Source of the DNA: JAVBTR01 sp031556065 | GTDB lineage: Bacteria; Bacillota; Clostridia; Christensenellales; Aristaeellaceae | Assembly: GCA_031556065.1 (NCBI GenBank) | Contig: JAVBTR010000027.1 | Span: 1-11,800, forward strand | Direction: 5' to 3' | DNA length: 11,800 nucleotides | Part shown: in pieces, positions 6,774-11,800 of the stretch | How positions within the stretch are numbered: position 1 is the first letter of the stretch | Layout of the letters: every line of letters starts with the position of its first letter | Translations under genes and position numbers: made by a program | The notes under the pieces: model-generated | What the model was told of the DNA's origin: nothing | What the model saw: the letters and a program-made list of their open reading frames with translations, nothing else | Databases searched by the model: none

Positions 6774-6877
6774 CAGCCAAAAGGCAAAAGTTTGAAAACA
6801 TTTTTTGAACAGGCATGTTTCACATCCTACATCTATCAAACGATTACCGCCTCTGCTTTGTTGAATAGCCATCGCAT

Positions 6878-6906
6878 TTTACAAATGTATCGAATTTTGA
6901 TATAAT
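6878..6906 (+). promoter_or_regulatory. SigA-type promoter of radC-ydcF-rsmG
   Basis: TTTACA (6878-6883) and a perfect TATAAT (6901-6906) are spaced by 17 bases. The -35 lies in a small palindrome, CATTT-TAC-AAATG (6875-6887). No Firmicute LexA box (GAAC-N4-GTTC) is seen nearby. Confidence 0.75.
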
Positions 6907-6947
6907 TTACAATTATTTGGGATTTCTTGGTATTGGAGGACGTTTAT

Positions 6948-7703
6948 ATGCATGAGGGGCACCGTAATCGCATGCGGGAACGCTTTATGGAAAACGGCTT
7001 AAATGATTTTGCACCCCATGAAGTTCTGGAGTTGCTCTTGTTTTACTGTATTCCAAGGGCCAATACCAATCCCATTGCCCACGACTTAATCAATACCTTC
7101 GGTTCCCTTCACGGTGTATTGGAAGCAGGGCCGGACAAGCTTTCGCAGGTCAAGGGTGTGGGCGAAAGCACCGCTGTGTTTTTAAGCATGATCCCCCAGG
7201 TAGCAAAACGCTACCAAGACAGCCTTCTTGCCCAGCGGCCTGTTATTAAAAACCGTCTGGACGCGGAACAATACTGCCGTTCCCTTTTCATAGGGCTGCA
7301 AGCAGAGCATTTTTATTTAGTGGGTCTGGATACTGGCATGCGGGTTATCGGCAAATCCCTCATTGCCAAGGGCAGCCTTTCCGAAGTGCCCGCTTATCCC
7401 CGTCAGGTAGCGGAAGCCGCCCTGGCCCTCAATGCCAAATCGGCCATTATTTGCCACAACCACCCCGGTGGCTCCCCCCAGCCCTCGGATAACGATCTGT
7501 TCATTACCGGTAAACTAGCCGCTCTTTTAAGCGACATCGATATCACTTTGCTGGATCACCTGATCGTCACCCATAGCCAAGTGCTTTCATTAAGCAAGGA
7601 AGGCTATTTTACCCATAACGATTCCGGCGCCTTCAAAATGGCCGCAGATGCATCCAATAAGCTTATAAAGAATACCCTGAGAAAAGAGGAATCCGCTAAG
7701 TGA
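6948..7703 (+). CDS. radC: RadC/JAB-domain protein, clostridial type
   Basis: A 251-residue protein with a helix-hairpin-helix region near residues 57-81 (QVKGVGES) and a C-terminal JAB/MPN metal-binding domain. The metal motif HNHPGGSPQPSDND spans 170-183, giving His170, His172 and Asp183 in the HxH-x10-D pattern, with a likely catalytic Glu120. The RadC name implies DNA repair, but the biochemical role is not settled in this family. ATG 6948 is preferred over an upstream in-frame TTG (6927) because GGAGG at 6935-6939 sits 8 bases before it and the MHEGHR start is shared by clostridial relatives. It is the first gene of a plus-strand operon and overlaps the next gene by 4 bp (GTGA). Confidence 0.93.
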   Translation: MHEGHRNRMRERFMENGLNDFAPHEVLELLLFYCIPRANTNPIAHDLINTFGSLHGVLEAGPDKLSQVKGVGESTAVFLSMIPQVAKRYQDSLLAQRPVIKNRLDAEQYCRSLFIGLQAEHFYLVGLDTGMRVIGKSLIAKGSLSEVPAYPRQVAEAALALNAKSAIICHNHPGGSPQPSDNDLFITGKLAALLSDIDITLLDHLIVTHSQVLSLSKEGYFTHNDSGAFKMAADASNKLIKNTLRKEESAK

Positions 7704-8308
7704 GATTTTTAAAAGGAATAGCTGTTATGATAACTGTCCTTGTCATCCTGGGAATGCTGGTCTTCGGTTCCGTCCTGTTATACCTATGCTATCAAGAAGA
7801 GCACATTCCCCCTGTGGAAGGTTACGATACCATTATCGTACTGGGCGCTCAGGTGCTGCCCACTGGCGAAGCCTCCGTGCAGCTAAGCTACCGCCTGGAA
7901 GCTGCCCTTCAGGCCTATTTTGAGAACCCCTGTCCCATTGTCACCTGTGGTGCTCAGGGGGAGGATGAACCCACAACAGAGGCCGATTTTATGAAAGCTT
8001 GGCTTACCCAAAAGGGTGTTCCCGAAGAAATGATTCTGGTAGAAAACACCTCCTTCAATACCCGGGAAAACATTGAGCATGCCATTTCCCTTCTATCCGG
8101 AAAAGGCGCGAAAAAAGCCCTGATCGTTACTTCCGATTACCACCTTCCTCGTGCCATGGCCTTAGCCCAGGATCGGGGTATGGATGCCACTGGTCTGGGA
8201 AGCCCCTGTAAAAACGATATCGTTAACTGGAGTCGCAATCACCTTCGGGAAACCATGGCCTGGTTCAAATACTGGCTGGAAAAGTACACCGGCCTCCGTA
8301 TATCCTAA
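7700..8308 (+). CDS. YdcF/SanA-like DUF218 membrane protein
   Basis: A 202-residue protein with one N-terminal membrane helix (about 8-30) and a DUF218 domain after it. The family marks are TIIVLGAQV, the acidic CGAQGEDEPTTEA segment, ENTSFNTRENI and VTSDYHLPRA. Members such as ElyC and SanA affect envelope integrity or vancomycin sensitivity, and the domain probably binds a nucleotide-like or lipid-linked ligand, but the reaction is unknown. The GTG start overlaps the radC stop and AGAGGA lies upstream. The domain should be on the outside of the membrane by analogy with SanA. Membership is solid; role is open. Confidence 0.88.
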   Translation: MRFLKGIAVMITVLVILGMLVFGSVLLYLCYQEEHIPPVEGYDTIIVLGAQVLPTGEASVQLSYRLEAALQAYFENPCPIVTCGAQGEDEPTTEADFMKAWLTQKGVPEEMILVENTSFNTRENIEHAISLLSGKGAKKALIVTSDYHLPRAMALAQDRGMDATGLGSPCKNDIVNWSRNHLRETMAWFKYWLEKYTGLRIS

Positions 8309-8317
8309 GGAGGGCCT

Positions 8318-9049
8318 ATGCAGCAGCAAACCATTTACGCCCGCACGCTGGAATGCGGTATTCCCCTAACCCTCAATGCCGCCGCCCAGCTGGCACACTA
8401 CCACGAAATGCTATTAGATTACAACACCCGTATGGATCTAACCGCTGTTACAGAAGAATTAGAAATGCTGGACCGCCACTATGTGGATTCCCTCATGGCT
8501 TTGACCCTCAAGGATGTTATCCCCCAAGGTGCTTCCCTTATCGATGTAGGCACCGGGGCGGGCTTTCCCGGCTTGCCTCTGGCCATCGCCCGCCCCGATA
8601 TTCAAGTTACCCTTATGGATGCCCTTAAAAAGCGTGTAGGCTTTCTTCAAGATGTGATTAACACCCTTCATCTTCAAAACGTTAAGGCCGTTCACATGCG
8701 CGCTGAAGATGGGGCTTCTACTCCCCTCTACCGTGAATCCTTCGATATTGGTGTGGCCCGGGCCGTGGCTGCCCTTCCCGTCCTGCTTGAATATGTTCTT
8801 CCATTCGTATCCATTGGCGGCAAAGCGCTATTATGGAAAGGCCCCAGCGTGCAAGATGAACTTGAAGATGGCCAAAAAGTAGCTAAGCTCCTGGGCGGAA
8901 CCCTTTTATCCCCTGTTCCCATGCCTATTTCAGACAGGGATTGGCAGCATTTTATTGTTCCTGTAAAAAAAGAATTCCCCACACCTCGACAATATCCCCG
9001 CAAAAGTGGCACTCCTGCCAAGCAACCTCTGCACCTCAAGCTCAAATAA
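8318..9049 (+). CDS. rsmG: RsmG, 16S rRNA m7G methyltransferase
   Basis: A 243-residue SAM-dependent enzyme that methylates N7 of G527 (E. coli numbering) in 16S rRNA; its loss gives low-level streptomycin resistance. The SAM-binding motif LIDVGTGAGFPGLPLA covers 74-89. The flanking RMDLTAVT and RHYVDSL segments match the GidB family, as does the VARAVAALPVLLEY region. The ATG follows AAGGAGGG with good spacing and is 9 bp after the DUF218 gene. The usual neighbour mnmG (gidA) is not upstream; radC and ydcF take its place. The downstream Noc/ParB gene keeps the common rsmG-noc order. A terminator directly follows. Confidence 0.95.
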   Translation: MQQQTIYARTLECGIPLTLNAAAQLAHYHEMLLDYNTRMDLTAVTEELEMLDRHYVDSLMALTLKDVIPQGASLIDVGTGAGFPGLPLAIARPDIQVTLMDALKKRVGFLQDVINTLHLQNVKAVHMRAEDGASTPLYRESFDIGVARAVAALPVLLEYVLPFVSIGGKALLWKGPSVQDELEDGQKVAKLLGGTLLSPVPMPISDRDWQHFIVPVKKEFPTPRQYPRKSGTPAKQPLHLKLK

Positions 9050-9069
9050 TTCCTTTTTCGCCTTTATTC

Positions 9070-9129
9070 CCTGCAAGCCCAGGCGAATCGTGCCGAACGA
9101 TTCTCTTAAAGCTTTGCAGGTTTTTTTTT
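9070..9129 (+). terminator. Intrinsic terminator after rsmG
   Basis: CCTGCAAGC (9070-9078) pairs with GCTTTGCAGG (9111-9120, one bulge), and an inner GAATCG/CGATTC hairpin (9085-9090 with 9098-9103) stacks within. Nine T residues follow (9121-9129). This closes the radC-ydcF-rsmG operon and implies a separate promoter for the Noc/ParB gene. Confidence 0.85.
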
Positions 9130-9159
9130 GCCCTGAAAGAATTATTATTAAAGAGCAAA

Positions 9160-9203
9160 GGGCGCTTGTTCCGTACCAGGGGGAGGGAACGAAGCAAACG
9201 CCC
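9160..9203 (+). other. Possible leader hairpin of the Noc/ParB gene
   Basis: GGGCG (9160-9164) and the following TTGTTCC can pair with GGAAC (9186-9190) and CGCCC (9199-9203), leaving an irregular stem with a purine-rich loop. It lies between the rsmG terminator and the noc start. No convincing promoter was found in this 110-base gap, and the structure may be fortuitous. Confidence 0.3.
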
Positions 9204-9240
9204 TGCGCTCACTTTCAAACGAAAGAGAGGGTGGTTCGGT

Positions 9241-10056
9241 TTGCAGCAATCCCTATTCACCGATATGAGCCGGGGCAGGCAAGTCTGCTGGCTGCCCCTT
9301 GACCAAATCGAACCCCGTAACGATATCGCTTACTCAAACGCCCAAGGCCAATCCCTTTCGGAGCTCACTGCCTCCATTCGCCGCTTTGGCTTGCTAGAGC
9401 CTATCACCGTTTCTCAAATCGAATATGGCCGTTACGAGATCATCGCTGGTAACCGCCGCTATTACGCCTGCCGCATGGCGGGTTTTTCCCATATTGATGC
9501 CCTCATTATGCCTGGTACCCTCCAGGTTGCTTCCATCAATCAGCTTTTCCAAGCCCTGTTAACCAAAGAGCTGCACTTTTTCGAAGAAGCTAAAACCATG
9601 GAGCAAATCCTTGCCGAATGTCCCATCACTCAGGATGATCTGGCCCGCCGCCTAAATAAATCCACTTCTTACATTGCTACCAAGCTCCGCCTGCTCAAAC
9701 TCGAACCCACCGTCCAATGCCTTATTCTGGATTACAGTCTTTCCGAATCCCACGCCAAGGCCCTCCTGCGCCTTCCAGATCTTAAAAACCGCTTGCGCAT
9801 TGCCCAGAAGGCCTACGACGAAAAGCTTTCTGCCCGCGACACAGAAATGCTCGTCGATAGCGTTCTGCACAGACTCCCCGTTCCCCCGCCCCCCGTTGGC
9901 CGCGTGGTCGCCTTGATGAGGGATCACCGTATCTACCTAAACGCCATCAAGGGCATCGTGGATCAAATGACTGAAACCGGCTTAGGCGCTCAGATGGAGG
10001 TAACGCAAGGCGACGAAGAGGTTATGATACAGATAAAACTGCCGAAAAGGAGATAG
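9241..10056 (+). CDS. noc: Noc/ParB-family DNA-binding protein
   Basis: About 271 residues from TTG 9241, typical for Noc/Spo0J. The N-terminal ParB domain has ELTASIRRFGLLEPITV (41-57) and GRYEIIAGNRRYYACRMAGF (63-82). A helix-turn-helix follows (ITQDDLARRLNKSTSYIATK, 129-148) with the expected RLLKL after it, then a C-terminal dimerisation region. Family proteins load on parS or NBS sites and slide as CTP-dependent clamps for segregation or nucleoid occlusion. The CTP-contact box, usually GERRxRA, reads GNRRYYA here. The frame is open far upstream into rsmG, but GAGAGG precedes TTG 9241; ATG 9265 has no ribosome site. No parA follows, which favours Noc over Spo0J. Confidence 0.87.
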   Translation: MQQSLFTDMSRGRQVCWLPLDQIEPRNDIAYSNAQGQSLSELTASIRRFGLLEPITVSQIEYGRYEIIAGNRRYYACRMAGFSHIDALIMPGTLQVASINQLFQALLTKELHFFEEAKTMEQILAECPITQDDLARRLNKSTSYIATKLRLLKLEPTVQCLILDYSLSESHAKALLRLPDLKNRLRIAQKAYDEKLSARDTEMLVDSVLHRLPVPPPPVGRVVALMRDHRIYLNAIKGIVDQMTETGLGAQMEVTQGDEEVMIQIKLPKRR

Positions 10057-10064
10057 GTGGATTT

Positions 10065-10106
10065 GCGAGAGGGGCCTTCTTTCTGGGGAAAGAAGGCCCC
10101 TCTCGC
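10065..10106 (+). terminator. 19-bp perfect palindrome after noc
   Basis: GCGAGAGGGGCCTTCTTTC (10065-10083) is followed by TGGG and then by its exact complement (10088-10106). It begins 8 bp after the noc stop and probably stops transcription, though no T-run follows. The TGGGGA at its tip could also pair with TCCCCA at 10110-10115. It may be a copy of a dispersed palindromic repeat. Confidence 0.6.
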
Positions 10107-10143
10107 GCTCTCCCCAAGAAAGCCGAATGAGTAGATTATTCCG

Positions 10144-10172
10144 TTGGCTTTTGTTCCCCATTAGTGTATATT
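10144..10172 (+). promoter_or_regulatory. Promoter of the ribbon-helix-helix gene
   Basis: TTGGCT (10144-10149), 17 bases and TATATT (10167-10172) stand upstream of AAGGAGGTG (10192-10200) and the GTG start. The spacing is ideal and the -10 matches 5 of 6. Confidence 0.5.
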
Positions 10173-10182
10173 AGTTATGGGG
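10156..10182. promoter_or_regulatory. Inverted repeat across the -10, possible RHH operator
   Basis: CCCCAT (10156-10161) and ATGGGG (10177-10182) are exact inverted arms around the -10, and the interior holds the near-repeats ATTAGTGTA and ATTAGTTAT. Such a placement suits autorepression by the small protein encoded next. Confidence 0.4.
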
Positions 10183-10205
10183 CACATAAGTAAGGAGGTG
10201 TATGA

Positions 10206-10388
10206 GTGTCGACTGCCAAAAAGATGGGCAGGCCAACCGATAATCCCAAGCCTTATGAAATCAAGGCACGCGTTGATGAAGGAACCTATCAGATATTAAA
10301 TGATTATTGCAAAGTCACGGGAAAGAACAAAGCGGAAGCAATACGCGACGGGATTAATAAGTTAAAACCTGACATCGATAAAAAATAA
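10206..10388 (+). CDS. Small ribbon-helix-helix (CopG/Arc-type) protein
   Basis: A 60-residue basic protein beginning MSTAKKMGRPTDNPKPYE. The GRPTDNPK start, the strand KPYEIKARVDE and two helices (TYQILNDYCKVTG and KAEAIRDGINKLK) fit the ribbon-helix-helix fold, dimeric repressors that read DNA with the strand. Similar GRPTDNPK proteins are widespread in Clostridia, often on mobile elements. The GTG start is chosen because AAGGAGGTG lies 7 bases before it; an earlier ATG (10202) is in another frame and stops after 13 codons. It has its own promoter and no intact partner gene follows, so it is not obviously a toxin-antitoxin pair. Confidence 0.8.
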   Translation: MSTAKKMGRPTDNPKPYEIKARVDEGTYQILNDYCKVTGKNKAEAIRDGINKLKPDIDKK

Positions 10389-10389
10389 A

Positions 10390-10428
10390 GGGAAGAGGCC
10401 ATCACTCGCTAAAGTACCGCCACTTCCC
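10390..10428 (+). terminator. Hairpin after the RHH gene
   Basis: GGGAAGAGGC (10390-10399) pairs with GCCACTTCCC (10419-10428) apart from one A-A mismatch, around a 19-base loop. It starts one base after the stop codon. No T-run follows, so it may act as an mRNA-end stabiliser or a poor terminator. Confidence 0.4.
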
Positions 10429-10433
10429 TGCCC

Positions 10434-10502
10434 CAACAACTGCCAAAGGCAATGAAGGCGCGAATATTATACCACGCGCCCAAGTTTCTTTCAAGGTTGT
10501 TG
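10434..10502. other. Branched folded non-coding segment
   Basis: The outer arms CAACAAC (10434-10440) and GTTGTTG (10496-10502) enclose two hairpins: TGCC-AAA-GGCA (10441-10451) and GGCGCG/CGCGCC (10457-10462 with 10475-10480) around an A/T-rich 12-base loop. The layout (outer stem plus two inner hairpins) resembles the structure at 116-213 but the sequence differs. It could be a leader of the next gene, a small RNA or a degenerate repeat. Confidence 0.4.
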
Positions 10503-10537
10503 TGTTAAAGTTATGCAAACAGAAAGGAATTGAACAT

Positions 10538-10902
10538 ATGGTCAGCATGATAAACGAACTATTTTAGGAAATATCACCGACGGCAGCTCAAAGCATGGGC
10601 CCGATTCAGCCTATGCTCGATATTTCCAGCTTTATATCCGCAACCAAAAAGAACTTTTAACCCTGCTAAATGAAAAAGGCAAGGAGACCCTTGAAAAGCT
10701 TTGTGAAGCCGGGAGCCAAATGGAGGGCGCCGCCCGCCGGGATTCTTTCGCCTATGGGTTCAGGGTTGGCATGCTTCTCATGGCTGAATCACTCTATGCT
10801 TGTGACTATGAACACTTTACCAAATCCCCATCGCCTTTGGGCTTTAGCACTTCTTATTTGCCTCGTCATCACAGCCAGCGCACCCGCCCTGGCCTGCAAT
10901 GA
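10538..10902 (+). pseudogene. Frameshifted small helical protein, DUF6809-like
   Basis: AAAGGA (10523-10528) precedes ATG 10538, which reads MVSMINELF and then stops at TAG (10565-10567). One base lost in the TTTT run at 10562-10565 would restore the frame: the -1 frame continues GNITDGSSKHGPDSAYARYF and ends with SFAYGFRVGMLLMAESL near 10792. The ELFxGNI start, a charged middle helix and the F-x-x-G-F-R-x-G-x-x-L-x-x-E ending recall small clostridial proteins I associate with DUF6809, whose function is unknown. Beyond 10792 the frame runs on to 10902 over the next gene's signal peptide, so the natural stop is probably lost too. No convincing slippery site for programmed frameshifting is present. 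Confidence 0.6.
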
Positions 10903-11725
10903 CAAATCCGGTTATGTCAACGCCACCACCCTGGATGTGCTGGTTCCCCATGCACCAATCACCGCAACAGAATTCACCCATTATCTTTTACCTTTTTACA
11001 GGCGCGGGCTTTGCTATCTTGGGTGAAGAAGGCACCTTTTCGCTGTGCAGCTTGATGGCGTCCCCGGTTTTCCAGAGTCTGAAAAAAACCATTTCCACGA
11101 AGGGGAAGAGTTCATCCCCATGGTTACATTGCCAAAGATGATGTTTTCGCCATCCAGTGGCAGCCACTGAGTATCTTCTTTAACCTTCTGCCCCAAGCTA
11201 CCGTTTCCAGCCCCGACCAAACCACGTTAACCTTATTATCCGCCTCCGATTTGGCTGCAATCCCCCAAGCCGTTATTCTCCCCAATGCCGAATATACAGT
11301 ACTGAGGCAAATAAACGACTTTTATCTTTTATCAAGCGATTATGTCTTTGGTTATTTACCCAAGGAGCAAGTACAAACCGTCGCCTGTTCCTCTGGCTTT
11401 CCTAAAGACCAATGTTGCGAAAGCCCAAATTACTACGACGATTCCTTTCCCTGAAATATGCTTTGGCCAATCCTCTGCAGCCTGGCGATACATTACCCCT
11501 TTTATCTGCCCCGGATGCTGACTCTGAAATTTTTCACTCCTACTCATGTGGCACCGTCGTACAACCTTTGTCCACGGAAGCACCCTATTGCCCTGTACGT
11601 ATAGTAGATGCGAAGGCAATATGGAAAAACCGCACCCATCTGCACGGGCATATGAAAACCCCCTTTCTGTACAGAGCAGAAAGAACGCCTTGTTGAACCC
11701 AAATAAGGTGCGCAGCAAGAAGTAA
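10808..11725 (+). pseudogene. Broken secreted protein with SH3-like repeats
   Basis: From ATG 10808 there is a clear signal peptide (MNTLPNPHRLWALALLICLV followed by ITASAPALA and then CND), and then GYVNATTLDVLV, typical of bacterial SH3 domains. The rest is spread over three frames: GAGFAILGEEG (11001-11033), AVQLDGVPGFPESEKNHF (from about 11042), GYIAKDDV through FGYLPKEQV (11122-11370), KYALANPLQPGDTLPLLSAP (from 11455) and GNMEKPHPSARAYENPLSVQ (from 11615), ending at TAA 11723-11725. Shifts fall at an unclear point between 10935 and 10990, then at TTTT 11037-11040, CCCC 11116-11119, CCC 11449-11451 and AA 11613-11614; the last four each fit one lost base. The intact protein would have been about 305 residues with about three SH3-like modules, probably wall-associated. 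No ribosome site is visible before the ATG. Confidence 0.7.
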
Positions 11726-11727
11726 AC

Positions 11728-11769
11728 ACAAAGAAAAGAAGCAACATCTCTGCTGCTTCTTTTCTTTGT
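11728..11769. terminator. Bidirectional hairpin between the pseudogene and the rRNA operon
   Basis: The arms 11728-11743 and 11754-11769 are exact complements (16 bp, AAAGAAAAGAAGCA core) with a 10-base loop. T-rich sequence follows on either strand. It lies 4 bases beyond the end of 5S and 2 bases after the pseudogene stop, so it probably ends both transcripts. Confidence 0.75.
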
Positions 11770-11773
11770 TGGA

Positions 11774-11800
11774 TTCTGGCGGCGACCTACTCTCCCGGCG
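11774..11800 (-). rRNA. rrf: 5S ribosomal RNA, 3' end only
   Basis: Read on the minus strand, the last bases give CGCCGGGAGAGTAGGTCGCC and then GCCAGAA, the conserved 3' part of bacterial 5S rRNA (GGGAGAGUAGGUCGCCGCCAG). The remainder of the gene, and presumably the rRNA operon, continues past the window. The exact 3' end is uncertain by a few bases. Confidence 0.88.

Noticed and set aside
6807..6821. GAAC-N6-GTTT as a LexA/DinR box before radC
   Set aside because: The Firmicute box needs GAAC-N4-GTTC; both the spacing and the right arm differ.
6816..6823. TGTTTCAC, half of a parS site
   Set aside because: The second half (GTGAAACA) is absent, so it is only an 8-base match.
8941..9240. Upstream extension of the Noc/ParB reading frame into the end of rsmG
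   Set aside because: It overlaps rsmG and crosses a strong terminator, has no ParB-like sequence, and a ribosome site precedes TTG 9241.
10434..10502. tRNA gene between the RHH gene and the pseudogenes
   Set aside because: No T-loop GTTCGA-type sequence, anticodon arm or acceptor stem of tRNA form is present.
10556..10568. Programmed -1 frameshift in the DUF6809-like gene
   Set aside because: The bases around the stop do not form an X-XXY-YYZ slippery heptamer in frame, and the next gene shows many similar losses, which points to decay.
10561..10575. ATTTTAGGAAATATC as a Noc binding site
   Set aside because: The known NBS core ATTTCCCGGGAAAT needs CCCGGG in the centre, which is missing, and the spacing is shorter.

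Overview
The window looks like chromosomal DNA of a Clostridia-type Firmicute of medium G+C. The grounds are strong GGAGG ribosome sites, GTG and TTG starts, a cdaA-cdaR (c-di-AMP) operon, a clostridial-type RadC, and rsmG next to a Noc/ParB gene. The species cannot be named from the sequence. Genes to the left of about 6.75 kb lie on the minus strand and those to the right on the plus strand. The divergent promoters of cdaA and radC sit between the two groups. At the right edge a 5S rRNA gene enters on the minus strand.

Left part, minus strand (about 46-1605): a two-gene unit of a MarR-family regulator and a DegV-family fatty-acid-binding protein, 3 bp apart. It ends in a large branched terminator (116-213). 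Upstream of the regulator are two TTTGA-N3-TCAAA palindromes, which resemble FabT-type operators. The likely theme is control of fatty-acid supply (FabT-like repressor plus FakB-like carrier), but this is inference.

Central minus-strand operon (6773 down to 1614): cdaA (diadenylate cyclase), cdaR (YbbR partner), a membrane-anchored Tyr/Glu/Gln/Pro-rich disordered protein of unknown function, a MinD/ParA-like P-loop ATPase and an RsmF-like rRNA m5C methyltransferase. Four of these five genes are joined by overlaps of 1-13 bp and the fifth by a 26-bp gap. The usual third gene, glmM, is absent. The two unknown proteins beside the c-di-AMP cyclase are the best candidates here for an undescribed system.

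Right plus-strand block (6878-10106): radC, a YdcF/DUF218 membrane protein and rsmG form an operon ending in a good intrinsic terminator. A Noc/ParB-like gene with a divergent CTP-motif follows, then a 19-bp perfect palindrome. No parA follows it.

Right end (10144-11800): a small ribbon-helix-helix regulator with its own promoter and a flanking inverted repeat, two strongly folded non-coding segments, then two decayed genes. The first is a small DUF6809-like protein. The second is a secreted multi-SH3-like protein broken by at least five single-base shifts, most of them in short homopolymers. A shared hairpin terminator separates the second from the end of the rRNA operon. No gene-free stretch exceeds 300 bases. 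I found no CRISPR array, tRNA or transposase.
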